From positions 120,935,722 through 120,999,721 of the forward strand of contig NC_041401.2 in NCBI RefSeq assembly GCF_900747795.2: a DNA stretch of 64,000 nucleotides, written 5' to 3'. Positions 32,601-40,165 of the stretch are shown here, piece by piece. Made by a program: the position numbers and the translations under genes. Source of the DNA: Erpetoichthys calabaricus. Taxonomy: Eukaryota > Chordata > Cladistia > Polypteriformes > Polypteridae. Within the stretch, counting starts at the first letter, position 1. Each line of letters begins with the position of its first letter. The notes under the pieces are model-generated. The model saw only the letters and a program-made list of their open reading frames with translations. It did no database searches and had not been told where the DNA came from.

Positions 32601-33800
32601 GTCTCTCTGAGAAAGTTACATCTTGTCTCTATGAAAAAGTTTTGTCTCATCCCAAGATTTTTTTATATAATAGAGAGATATGCAGCATGTCAAATTCCTT
32701 AAAATCTTTTCTGTGAACTAGAAGCATAAGTGGAATTGAATTTATCAGGCTTGTTATACAGCTGCAGAAAAGAACACAAGTAAATACAAAAATGTAAACA
32801 AGGCTTTATTCACCCCACAAAACTCTAAAATCCAAAGAGTTTTGCTATTGTACAATTGTGAGATTGCCTGCAAAACTAATTTGAAGTGTTGGTTTTGTGA
32901 AACCATGTGCAAATTTAAGCTTGCCCGTTTCGTTCATCACTAGTGAACTTTGAATAAAGAATATTCATTTTAGTTTTCTCCTTTCAAATAGAGCATGAGC
33001 CTCCTTGGTCTCTTAAATGAAATGCCACTAATCTGTACTCTGGTATTCACTCTCTTCCTACCTCTGCAAATGCAAGTTTTCCCATAGACACCATTTGATA
33101 GGACTTTAGCACCAGTTTGCATTCCTTGTACTGCATTGGCTTACCACTATTAACATTCTGTGTCTGTTTGGCAGGACGGGACTATGATGTACACAAGATG
33201 GAGGGGTACGTATGAGGTGCTTCGCTATCGTTTCAATGCTCACTTAAAGAATTGATGTTGATTTGTCTCTCTTTCTGCCTTAGTCAACAGATGAATACCA
33301 ATCACTTTGCGGTGGACACAGCAGAGTTAAAGGTTTGCAATGAAGAGGTTAAGCTGGGTAGGTGAAATGTATGTTGGGCTAATATGTGCCAAATGTGAGA
33401 AATCAGTCAGTAGCTTACCACTTTATTTTTTATTTCAGATTATAAAAACAACATCCTGAAAGAGAGAGCAGAGCTGGCAAAACTCCCACCTCCAAAATTC
33501 ATTGATGTGGACGATGGTGAGGCAGCATGATTCCTTAGCCTGTCATTGACAGCTTCAGCTCTCTTATTCAATCCAGACGTTCTTATGTGTGTTTGGGGAA
33601 TTGTTGTTTGTTTATTATAATATATATCTTTTTTTTTTTCCCTTCGTCTTCTTCAACTTCTGTAAATTTTTTTTATTTCCCCTTGGGGACAGTCTATCTG
33701 TCTATCTAGCACTCTTTTGACACTAAACAAGTGTGAGAATGGTTATTAATTTGGGTTGTTTTATGTTTTGGCAGAGCCGAACAAGTCCTACTGGAAATGA
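11552..33800 (+). CDS. MXRA8: MXRA8 (matrix remodelling associated 8, limitrin), complete, ten coding exons
   Basis: Type I membrane protein with two Ig-like domains, found at cell-cell and cell-matrix contacts; in mammals it binds integrin and is an entry receptor for arthritogenic alphaviruses (established knowledge). Coding exons: 11552-11603, 13896-13922, 14017-14313, 14399-14500, 17021-17476, 29078-29236, 33175-33205, 33284-33357, 33439-33516, 33775-33800; all joins keep frame with GT-AG borders and total 1302 bases, 433 residues (human 442). Residues 1-26 are a signal peptide. Ig1 has C53 and C137 with CNLHHHYC; Ig2 has C186 and C272 with CHLHHHYC. Residues 337-357 form one membrane span ([13 protein letters not shown]...). 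The cytoplasmic tail contains [14 protein letters not shown] as in human. N-glycosylation sequons: NIS (40), NFS in Ig1, NIT, NIS (244), NQT. The paired HHHYC motifs and the synteny leave little doubt. Confidence 0.95.
11604..13895 (+). other. MXRA8 intron 1, no recognised repeat
   Basis: A 2.3-kb intron with no transposon family, tandem repeat or RNA gene that I can recognise, in contrast to the later introns. Its GTAAAT donor and TTTTAG acceptor are plain. Lack of insertions could reflect regulatory content, but nothing specific is visible. Confidence 0.5.
13896..13922 (+). CDS. MXRA8: MXRA8 coding exon 2 (27-nt microexon)
   Basis: It encodes VPLAVLFTP, the end of the signal peptide, between a TTTTAG acceptor and a GTGAGT donor, phase 1 on both sides, so it could be skipped without breaking the frame. 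The exon is supported by frame and signals but is too short for similarity evidence. Confidence 0.7.
14017..14313 (+). CDS. MXRA8: MXRA8 coding exon 3 (most of Ig domain 1)
   Basis: It encodes residues 27-125, including [20 protein letters not shown] and VVHWDLYS, nearly identical to the human protein at these positions, then GNFSLIIK. The acceptor is CCCACAG and the donor is GTGAGG. The first Ig cysteine (C53) is here. Confidence 0.95.
14399..14500 (+). CDS. MXRA8: MXRA8 coding exon 4 (end of Ig domain 1)
   Basis: It encodes [20 protein letters not shown] and the last strand (KMQLNITKS). It holds the second Ig cysteine, C137, and the family-specific HHHYC motif. Intron 3 is only 85 bases long. 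Phase 1 on both sides; donor GTAGTG. Confidence 0.95.
14501..16150 (+). other. MXRA8 intron 4, first part: no recognised family
   Basis: The stretch from 14840 to 15860 has somewhat different base composition and a 98-codon minus-strand frame at 15553-15849 that resembles no protein I know. It may be an old repeat, but no ends or target duplication were found. Confidence 0.35.
16150..16880. repeat. Unclassified interspersed repeat, copy 1 (MXRA8 intron 4)
   Basis: A ~700-bp A-rich segment related to 20040-20780. Shared blocks in the same order include CTACACTCCAGCCT/CTACTCTCCAGCCT followed by a TCAGCAATGACATCA/TCAGCAGTGACGTCA block and, near the right end, GTAAACATAAGCC/ATAAACATAAGCC. No coding content. 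The right end lies about 140 bases before MXRA8 exon 5. Could be an old LTR-like or other non-autonomous fossil; the class is not known. Confidence 0.5.
17021..17476 (+). CDS. MXRA8: MXRA8 coding exon 5 (Ig domain 2 and stalk)
   Basis: It encodes residues 160-311: [54 protein letters not shown] and [18 protein letters not shown], all closely matching the second Ig domain of MXRA8, followed by a short threonine/glutamine-rich stalk. Acceptor TTGCTTTAG; donor GTAAGT. The stalk is short and carries a QT sequon. Confidence 0.96.
17477..20040 (+). other. MXRA8 intron 5, first part: (ATCC)n and old SINE remnants
   Basis: This is the start of an 11.6-kb intron. It contains an (ATCC)n tract (separate entry) and an old minus-strand SINE-like remnant at about 18535-18720 (CCATACATTTTACAATCC... 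CCTGTCCCAGTAGCATTGGG). The remainder to 20040 shows nothing recognisable. Confidence 0.45.
18252..18328. repeat. (ATCC)n microsatellite
   Basis: About 19 tetranucleotide units, nearly perfect. It is followed by TTTGCTGAACCTGGTTAATTC, a degraded version of the sequence that precedes the (GGAT)n tail of the common SINE, so the tract probably grew from a minus-strand SINE tail. Confidence 0.85.
20040..20780. repeat. Unclassified interspersed repeat, copy 2 (MXRA8 intron 5)
   Basis: A diverged second copy of the repeat at 16150-16880, in the same orientation, 3.9 kb apart, on either side of MXRA8 exon 5. Shared landmarks: GGCATCCTGATCCCCAACTC versus GGCAGCCTGACCCCAAACTC near the left, and CAGTGACGTCACC versus CAATGACATCAA towards the right. 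No open frame. Confidence 0.5.
20781..21109 (+). other. MXRA8 intron 5: nothing recognised
   Basis: AT-rich sequence between the repeat copy and the old Tc1 element. No frame, tandem repeat or conserved motif seen. Confidence 0.5.
21110..22270 (+). mobile_element. Old Tc1/mariner element (MXRA8 intron 5)
   Basis: Tc1-like transposase sequence is readable in pieces on the + strand: a helix-turn-helix region near 21340-21480 and, at about 21685-21860, [19 protein letters not shown] followed by [13 protein letters not shown], the first aspartate box and the GGG-motif of the DDE core. Several frame changes and stops; the termini were not found. Boundaries are approximate. Confidence 0.7.
22271..22959 (+). 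other. MXRA8 intron 5: nothing recognised
   Basis: No recognisable repeat or coding signal between the old Tc1 and the first complete SINE. Short frames here look random. Confidence 0.5.
22960..23344 (+). repeat. tRNA-derived SINE, full length, 13-bp target duplication (copy 1)
   Basis: A ~359-bp SINE (22973-23331). The head GGCGGCACGGTGGCGCAGTG and a B box in GGGTTCGCTTCCC show a tRNA origin. A conserved body follows, then a (GGAT)n tail. The 13-bp duplication ATTAATAATATAT flanks it at 22960-22972 and 23332-23344. It lies in the sense orientation in MXRA8 intron 5. Long frames across it are by-products. Confidence 0.9.
23345..24066 (+). other. MXRA8 intron 5: nothing recognised
   Basis: AT-rich sequence between SINE copy 1 and the Helitron. 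A 90-codon frame at 23502-23774 matches no family I know. No element ends seen. Confidence 0.45.
24067..24371 (-). mobile_element. Non-autonomous Helitron (family H1), short copy
   Basis: A 305-bp element in minus orientation. Its 3' end, reverse-complemented, is a GC hairpin (AGGGGGCACAGCCCCCT) finishing in CTAG. Its 5' end, reverse-complemented, begins TCTCTATTATAAAAAAAATC. These are Helitron hallmarks (TC start, CTRR end with hairpin). Shared ends with 31678-32678 and 40166-41377 place it in the same family. No coding content. Confidence 0.75.
24389..24776 (+). repeat. tRNA-derived SINE, full length, 12-bp target duplication (copy 2)
   Basis: The SINE (24401-24764) has the same head, B box, body and (GGAT)n tail as the copy at 22973 and differs from it at few positions, so both are young. 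The duplication ATATTTTTACAG lies at 24389-24400 and 24765-24776. It inserted 30 bases from the Helitron's 5' terminus. Confidence 0.9.
24801..25148 (+). mobile_element. Possible non-autonomous Helitron (family H3)
   Basis: Begins A|TCTTATATATAAACGTCTAC and ends CTAG|T (25145-25148), as expected for Helitron insertion between A and T. The inside contains GTGTGTGTCTGTCTGGCC near the 5' end. No convincing 3' hairpin was found, so the call is tentative. Confidence 0.4.
25149..25960 (+). other. MXRA8 intron 5: nothing recognised
   Basis: No repeat family, tandem array or coding signal recognised. Confidence 0.5.
25961..26505 (+). repeat. LTR-like solo fossil, copy 1
   Basis: A segment with a TATA-like CTGGCATAAAAGTGAACAC and a downstream AAAATAAAATG signal. 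It resembles, in inverse orientation, the segment at 41390-41840. The arrangement of promoter then polyadenylation signal suggests a solo LTR of an old LTR-type element; internal parts are not seen, and the copy looks broken and old. Confidence 0.4.
26506..28229 (+). other. MXRA8 intron 5: nothing recognised
   Basis: AT-rich, no element ends, tandem repeats or protein-like frames. Confidence 0.5.
28230..28570 (+). repeat. Probable interspersed repeat remnant
   Basis: The block TTTATTTCTTGTATAGCC, then GACTCTCTAAGAAGACAAG and GGAAGAAATCTTGGGAAAGG, resembles a sequence I associate with a dispersed fish repeat of unknown class. No ends or duplication found here. Confidence 0.35.
29078..29236 (+). 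CDS. MXRA8: MXRA8 coding exon 6 (juxtamembrane and transmembrane)
   Basis: It encodes [20 protein letters not shown], close to human HNVINVIVPES...FFQQLGY, then a hydrophobic span (residues 337-357) and the basic stop-transfer RQCRKR. Acceptor TTCACAG; donor GTGTGT is weak. Intron 5 before it is 11.6 kb. Confidence 0.95.
29237..31677 (+). other. MXRA8 intron 6, first part: no recognised family
   Basis: Long minus-strand frames at 29776-30015 and 30084-30290 could be remains of an unknown transposase, but I see no known motif. Nothing else recognised before the Helitron at 31678. Confidence 0.4.
31678..32678 (-). mobile_element. Helitron (family H1) with an internal ~115-bp duplication
   Basis: Minus-oriented H1 copy. 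The left end TTAGGGGGCTTCTGCCCCTG is the H1 3' hairpin end with CTAG mutated to TTAG, and the right end TTATATAATAGAGAGA is the inverse of the TC start, followed by T. A block beginning TTTCACCAAACAACAAAAC occurs at about 31779-31898 and again at 32212-32325, each followed by different sequence, and H1 5'-end-like DNA (CACAAATGAGAAATGACTG, then AAATCTCTTTGCATAAAG) precedes the second block. This looks like a partly tandem or chimeric copy. A short match to helicase DNA (TTGATTCCGTGTTTGGAATT) is at about 31990. Confidence 0.7.
32679..33174 (+). other. MXRA8 intron 6, last part: nothing recognised
   Basis: No repeat recognised. Ends with the TGGCAG acceptor of exon 7. Confidence 0.5.
33175..33205 (+). 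CDS. MXRA8: MXRA8 coding exon 7 (31-nt microexon)
   Basis: It encodes [11 protein letters not shown] after the basic stop-transfer, comparable to human GGYEYSDQKSGK. It enters in phase 1 and leaves in phase 2, so skipping it would shift the frame. Donor GTACGT. Confidence 0.8.
33284..33357 (+). CDS. MXRA8: MXRA8 coding exon 8 (cytoplasmic tail)
   Basis: It encodes [20 protein letters not shown] and EVKL. The piece aligns with the human tail around NLAEFAV. Intron 7 is only 78 bases. Donor GTAGGT. Confidence 0.88.
33439..33516 (+). CDS. MXRA8: MXRA8 coding exon 9 (conserved tail motif)
   Basis: It encodes [20 protein letters not shown] and FIDVDD, matching the human [20 protein letters not shown] region almost exactly, so this is the most conserved part of the tail. 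Donor GTGAGG. Confidence 0.94.
33601..33712. repeat. Rex1/L2-type LINE 3'-tail remnant in MXRA8 intron 9
   Basis: ATTTCCCCTTGGGGACAG followed by CTATCTGTCTATCTAGC matches the inverse of the 3' end of the LINE at 52918-53835 (AATCCCAAGGGGAAATTC with a GATA tail). Only the tail remains. Confidence 0.5.
33775..33800 (+). CDS. MXRA8: MXRA8 coding exon 10 (C-terminus and stop)
   Basis: It encodes EPNKSYWK and stop TGA at 33798-33800; intron 9 is 258 bases with a TTTGGCAG acceptor. The end is short and differs from human KENCK, so the last exon rests on frame and position. Confidence 0.8.
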
Positions 33801-34675
33801 AGCTCTGAGTGCTGCTGGCTGGACCAGGGGCAGGGACTCACCCCCTGAGGGGATGTGCAGCCAGGATGGCCAGACATCTTTCCTTATGAAGCTTTCTTAT
33901 AAAAATGAACACTATAAAAAAGGCAGATTTATGTCATGTTAGTGTAGGAATGGGTGCTACAGAGTCTTTATGAACCACAGGCACATGGTTGCACCCTTTG
34001 AAGTTTGCTCTGCTGCCCATACTGCATAGCTTTTCTCTTTCTTTTGTCTTGTATTGTTTATTGTCTTTTTGTACCAATATTAACTCTGTCACGCCTTTTC
34101 CTGGCATTTCTGAAAACCAAAGCCATTCCTTACCTCGGAAGGCAGCCTGGTGACCAGCTGGTCTGGTCCACTGACAGCCAAGAGGTCTGCAGTGCTACTT
34201 TCTCATCAGTGTAATTATATGCAGACTACCCATTCAATGTAGCTTTTTATTTTCTAGTATATCTAGACACAGCGGGCACCAGTGGTGTAAAAAGGGATAA
34301 CAGACCTGTGCTGAGCAGACAGGGTAGAGCAGCACATTGGAACAAGAGGATGGTGGGAAAAGTCCACAGAGTCAGAGATCACTGGATGTAGGGTTGCCAC
34401 AGCTAAAGAAAACAGGAGCTGATGGGTGTGACTGGCAAAGAATGGATGTTTGGGTACAGGGTGTTGGGCCGAGAGCATCAAGAAGACAGCAAATTGATGG
34501 GTAAGACCTCCGTGCAACAGGAGTGTACGGACATATGTGGCCTGTCTCAAATGGGTAGGCTGATTAAATAAAGTGTGTAGTATATCTGCAACAGAAAGAT
34601 GGAATACTTTGTGGGTCTGTCTGGAACAGAGGGCGCTGGGATGCTTCCGCCTCTACTGTTAAACATTTTAATAAA
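33801..34675 (+). terminator. MXRA8: MXRA8 3' UTR with two candidate polyadenylation signals
   Basis: AATAAA hexamers occur at 34567-34572 and 34670-34675, after about 770 and 870 bases of untranslated sequence. The second is followed by a T/GT-rich stretch (GTGGTGTGTGTTTG). No coding frame is supported between the stop and these signals. Confidence 0.6.
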
Positions 34676-34689
34676 ATGCTCATACTCCA

Positions 34690-36512
34690 GTGGTGTGTGT
34701 TTGTTCGTAATAGCATGAGCTGTCAGTGAGGCTCAGGGAATTGGTATCCCTTTGGGATTGATAGCTGTTAGGAAGAGTGACTGCACAAAACTGAGGAGAA
34801 AATAATGACAGTTGGCACAAATGGAGAACAAAGTAAAAAAAGAAATGGCTGTGAAAGGAATGCATCAGAGGTAAGCAGGGTGGGTTGGACAAATGCAGGG
34901 TGTACTGGGAAGAGAAAAATCATATAGAAACTGAGAGAAGGAGAGGTAAAGTAGAAGGATGCAAAGGATAGAAAATCAAAGACCATAAAAGACAAGGCAT
35001 ACAGAGAGAACAAGCTTGAAACATGATTGGGTATTTTGGAGAGACCAGAAAGATGTTCAAACTGAGAGAAAGAATATTCTTCAAATGGGGAAATGGTGGA
35101 GGAAAATGGAATGATGAGAGTCTGTTGGGAAGACTGAGAGCAGTTGCTGCTGCTGCTGCTTCTATCATGTGAATGGCTGTAGTCGCGGTTCATTTTGAGC
35201 TTCTACTCCTTTTGCCAATTCTTCCCAGCAGCAGTCGACCAGTCTACACTTACCCTGGCCATATACTGGCACACCATGGGCTTTTACTAGCCCCAGTCGA
35301 GCTGTGGACTTGAGCTGCCTTTAGTTTATATTGGCAGGGCTCTGTGCATGCAGATGGTTCAGTCTCACATGTTTGAAGACTGTGTGATATAATTAGGTTT
35401 TTTAGGGTTGACTCTTGTCTAGTACCTCTGCCAGCTCAAAGTGCCGCTCAGTGGATTGAAAGAGTTTTCAAAATGCATGTTCTATTTTTCTTTCAGTATA
35501 GTCAGTGCTGTAGGTCTGGATTTGCTTCTGAACGTAAGGTTTGCTCAGTTCAGCTAACTGGCCACATTTCCAATCCAATCCTTCTATATTTCATTCACCA
35601 TATGCTAATATGTACAACTGTATAAACCACAGAAAAGAAAGGTCTGATGTGTCCATAGCCAATAAGTCTTAAAGTCCACTCTGAACATATCTTATTCCAT
35701 GGGCTGGGACAATAGTGCCATGTCAGGGTAACGACGACAGAAGTAGACAAAAGAAGGGTCAGTAACACTTCTGAGTGACTGCCATGCTTCTATTTTTGAG
35801 GAAATAACTAACAAATATAGTTTCAATATGACTAGTATTTTTCAGCAAAATGCAGGGGTTGGGTGTGGTGTCGGAATCACTTAACCATTTGGACCCCAAG
35901 AAACAGTGAAAAATCAAAATTATGTGTGGTCCCTGAATTTTTAAAAACATGTGACAGTGCCATAAATGACTCAGTTTTGCAGCAGATGAGCAGACAGCTC
36001 TTCACAGGCTGGGCAGGGTTAGATGTTTGTGTGACTGCAGCCAGTCTGGTAGGAAGGGGAGCCCGACCTTTGACAAGCCTCAAGAGTATTCAGGAAAGAG
36101 GGAAGAACTCCATACAGCCACATGCTTGCCTTTACTCTCAAAATACTTTCCATGCTCTTTATGTTATGATCCAGGTTTGTTTGTATTTTCCCCTAACAAT
36201 CATTTATGTTATTTTTGGTCCTTATTCTGGCCAATTATTGTTTTATAAATGAGTAACCCGATTGTGGCAATTATTTTGTGTAGTAAATACAATTAAAGAA
36301 ATTTAAATGTTTTAACATTTTTTGCAGTGCCATGTTTGTATTGATACAGGCACTGCCATTTTGTCACTTATTACTACAGTGTTGCTATGAATGGGTGACT
36401 GGAGGTGCGTGGCACGTGCCATCACCATCTCAACAGTATAAAGGTCAGGGCTATGTACTTTGTGATTATCCGAGATTGCGGATAGAAACCCAAAACTTTA
36501 GTGTGGATGTAT
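34690..36512. other. Intergenic, nothing recognised except a CTG tract
   Basis: A short (CTG)n tract lies at about 35144-35160. The 141-codon minus-strand frame at 34768-35193 is low-complexity Ser/Phe/Leu sequence and not a gene. No element ends seen. Confidence 0.5.
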
Positions 36513-36668
36513 GTTTGTTAAACTTCCATCCATCCATCCATTTTCCAACCCGCTGAATCCAAACACAGGGTCACGGGGGTCTGCTGGAGCCAATCCCAGC
36601 CAACACAGGGCACAAGGCAGGAACCAATCCTGGGCAGGGTGCCAACCCACCGCAGGTTTGTTAAACTT
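36513..36668 (-). repeat. 5'-truncated tRNA-SINE copy with 13-bp target duplication
   Basis: A minus-strand copy holding only the last ~130 bases of the SINE (36526-36655), from the (ATCC)n tail to GCGGTGGGTTGGC, flanked by GTTTGTTAAACTT at 36513-36525 and 36656-36668. Truncation with a perfect duplication shows the copy was made this way by reverse transcription rather than cut later. Confidence 0.9.
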
Positions 36669-38400
36669 TGCGCTTCAAATTATTGTCTACAATTTAGGAT
36701 TCTATTTTTGGGGTTGATGCATGGTAAATCTGACTTTTTGCTTTCAAACTTTGGCTAGGTTTCTTGACAACCATCTCAGCTTTTGGGTCCTCTTCCTTAC
36801 AATTGCCTCTCTCATTGATATGGCATTGTATTTAACTAACTGGAGCCTCTGTGGCAGGTTGGCAAATTGATTATCGGCATGCTGTTACTTTAATTAGCCT
36901 GATGAAAAAGCCACAGTTGCACTCGCAGCATCAAAGTGCATAATGTCTGGTAAATGTGGCTGCTCTGTGTGATGCTGGTTTAAAGGGAAGATGGTGTTGG
37001 TTCTGTCTGTAGATTGTGTGTCCGCGTATGATGAGAATTGTGTATGCACGTTGCACATAGCCTAAGTGATAGTCTTCTATGTAGCTAATATTTTGTATAT
37101 TCTATAGTGCCAGAGTAAGATTTCAGTGTTCGGTCAACACTGGAGGACTAACAGGACTCCTGATTACTATGGGGTATTTTGCAGGTTGAGTGTTTTAAAA
37201 AAAATAAAAGCTGCTTGAAACATTTCTCAAAAATAAGTAAAACCCAGAAGTTAGACATTAATATTGATCTACACTGAGGAGAAAAATATATTTTCATGAA
37301 ATAATAATCCTGAATATTTATAGCTGACATGAGATAGTAGGTTAGGATCATAAATAAAACTACTTGAATAATAGTACTAATAAAACAAATGCAGTCCTTG
37401 TAGCTTATTGTTCATTTATTGTCTAGACAAAAGTTACGGCATTGGAGGCTGAAGACTTTTCACTCAAGTTTTGGGATCCATCCCAATTACCTTTCTGAAA
37501 GCTGTTGATGTAGGAAATTAGCAAATCATCCCATTAAGTTTGAATGTTCAGATCCCGCTACAAATACTGGGCTGACTTGCCTAGTAATGTTGCAGACTCC
37601 ACATGTAAAAGAACCTTGCATGTCTGCTCTAGAAACATTCTAAATGAAGGCTCAATATCTGTAGTATAGTTCTAAGTTTTGTTTTATCTTTTACTGAGTT
37701 AATAACATCCCTTTTTTTCTTTTTCCATTCGACAACTGGTGAGGAGGCTGCTTATCATGACACCCAATGTCACAATGTACGCTCTAACAATAAGTGCAAA
37801 TTTACCCTTTTCTTTGTTATTTTTTATCTCAGAAAATTCGTTTTTCGTGTCTCTTCCACCAGCAGAGAAACCTGTAGACTGATTTGAACTCCTTGTTCTG
37901 GTGTTATCCTCTTATTATATTAATACACTTATGGACTATGACCTTTGATTATTCCTTACATTTCTATGGAATTCTCCTCTTTGGGAAGAACTAGATAAGT
38001 AAATAAATATAGTAAGTCAAAACTACAGGCTAGTAAGCACTAGAATATTTAAATTCTAGCCAAAAAAAATAAGAGTCAATAAACAAAGTGAAAAGTCTGC
38101 CAGAAGAAATGTTTGAGCCCGGTCACAAATGCTAGAACATGAGGTGCACATGTCCACTTCAAAACCAAGCAGGATCTGAATGTAAAGTGGATTCTCAAAT
38201 GTAATGCTCAATGGAGCTAGCCTGGCGACAAATCTGCGCCCTGAATCAGGGCACGATAGTAACAGCACAATATGCCGTTCTGCGAGGCAGCAGGCATGCA
38301 TTACAGAAGGCTGACATTAAAAAAAAATAATAATAAAAGACCAAGCCACAGCTTAGCTGACATTCCGCTGTGCTAAGAAACTTGGAATTCTCCCATTTAA
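36669..38400. other. Intergenic, nothing recognised
   Basis: No repeat family, coding frame or tandem array recognised. Confidence 0.5.
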
Positions 38401-38665
38401 AAGCTTGTGGTGAAGTGGTTAGCACTGCTACCCCACAGATTTATCGTTCTGAGTTTGAGTCCCATTCCTGTTTGCTCTCCTAGTGCAGTTTTATTAAATT
38501 TCACAATGCCTGACAGGGTTTTCATCTCGCATCACCAAACTGTGATTGGCATTGTGCGAGTGTGCCCTATGATAGGCCGACACCCTATCCAGGAATGGTA
38601 TGTGCCCTGGGCCCACTGTTACCAGGATAGGCTTGGACCCCTTGTGACCTTGAAATGGATTATGC
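38401..38665 (+). repeat. Old SINE copy
   Basis: A degraded + strand copy of the tRNA-derived SINE: GGTGAAGTGGTTAGCACTGC is the head, TGAGTTTGAGTCCC the B box region, and GACCTTGAAATGGATTATG the end before the tail. Much older than the two copies in MXRA8 intron 5. A further tail-like remnant lies at about 39040-39200. Confidence 0.6.
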
Positions 38666-39203
38666 AGGTATGCCATGTTTCTGGCGTCAAAATCTTGGCA
38701 CGGAGCAACTCTCAAAGCTTGCTTTAGATAAAGGGTTCATTCGTCAAAATATTGGAATATTCTGTAAGCTAGGACTAGGCAAACACTATCTTTTCCAGGA
38801 ACTAGCTAGCTAGCAGACTAAAGAGTGTGAACATGCTGACCTGTGCAGCCTTTAACAGACATCACCAAAAATGCCCAGACTGTTACCAGCTAAAGTAATT
38901 ATATTGAAATATATTAGTACAGTTTGCACAATATTAAGTAATCCACAGCATTCACTGTGTATCCGTGTAAGTTTAGTCTTGGAAACAAGTCTGTCTTCTC
39001 TTAGTTTTAGAGTCTTGGGTCCAGATCCACAGTTTCTTCATGCATCACAAAGATATGCAGGTTAAGTAGACTGATGAGTTTAAATTGGATCAGGATGCAA
39101 GGATGAAAGGTGCCTCATTCAGGGCCAATTCCTCCTTTGAGCTCAGTGTTACCTGGATAGACTTTGGCTTCTCACATGATCTTGTATTGTAAGTTTAGAA
39201 AAT

Positions 39204-39536
39204 GGATGTATGAGTATTGGTTGGCACGGTGGCACAGAGGTAGCGCTGCTACTGTTAGGAGACCCGGGTTCGCTTCCTGGGTTCTCCCCGTGTCTGCATG
39301 GGTTTCCTCTGGGTACTCCGGTTTCCTCCCACAGTCCAAAGACATGCAGGTTAGGTCGATTGGCGGTTCTAAATTGGGGTTGGTGTGTGTGTGTGTGTCC
39401 TGCGGTGGGTTGGCGCCCTGCCCGGAATTAGTTTCCTGCCTTGAGCCCTGTGTTGGCTGGGATTGGCTCCAGCAGACCCCTGTGATCCTGTGTTCAGATT
39501 CAGTGAGTTGGAAAATGGATGGATGTATGAGTATTG
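39204..39536 (+). repeat. tRNA-derived SINE with internal deletions, 16-bp target duplication
   Basis: The SINE (39220-39520) starts TTGGCACGGTGGCACAGAGG and carries CCCGGGTTCGCTTCC as its B box. It lacks part of the head-body linker and part of the body that the two intact copies have. GGATGTATGAGTATTG is repeated at 39204-39219 and 39521-39536. Confidence 0.88.
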
Positions 39537-39994
39537 TATCAGAATTAAATTCTTAAGATTCCAAAAGAGGTTGAATGTGTTATTTAGAACCTGCACCTAA
39601 CATAACAACATTCTCAAACTTGCTTAATCCAATTCAGGGTCCCAGGAGGTCAGAGCCCATTTCAGCAACCTGAAGGTAGGAACTGGCCTTATAAATGTAC
39701 ACCAGTGCGTCACTGGGCCCACTCCAACATACATTGGCACTTTAAAATTGATAATTTAACCCGACATGCATATATTTGTGATATGTGAAGACAATTTGAG
39801 TACTTACTGATCATAGTGTCAGACAATGGTGATGTGTTGCATGTTGATTAGCACATGCACGTACTGTAGACTCCACATGTGACAAGACTGACACCATGAA
39901 CTTGGAGAAAAACCCACTAAAACATGGGGAGAACTTACAAGCTCCATACAGAAAATGACTAGGAGCAGGATCTGCCTAGTACTGTCTGTGTGTG
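39537..39994. repeat. Old SINE-tail remnants
   Basis: Degraded minus-strand SINE-like pieces at about 39610-39740 (CAATTCAGGGTCCCAGGAGG) and 39890-39970 (CATGGGGAGAACTTACAAGC, the inverse of the SINE's 'GTTTGCATGTTCTCCCC' block). Confidence 0.5.
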
Positions 39995-40006
39995 TGTATA
40001 TATACA

Positions 40007-40073
<67 letters not shown>

Positions 40074-40083
40074 ATATACTGTA
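39995..40083. repeat. (AT)n microsatellite
   Basis: A dinucleotide AT array of about 70 bases with a TATACAGTATATA start and a matching TATACTGTATA end, so it can fold into a hairpin. Nearly pure; assembly length may be unreliable. Confidence 0.9.
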
Positions 40084-40165
40084 TAGAAAAAGAGGAAGAA
40101 GGAGAAGAGCCACAAACTAAACCACACAAGTCCACAAGTAAAATTAATGTTTTTATTTAAAGAAA

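Noticed and set aside
34768-35193. 141-codon minus-strand frame downstream of MXRA8
   Set aside because: Low-complexity Ser/Phe/Leu sequence with no domain, opposite purine-rich DNA; an overlapping frame of similar character exists.
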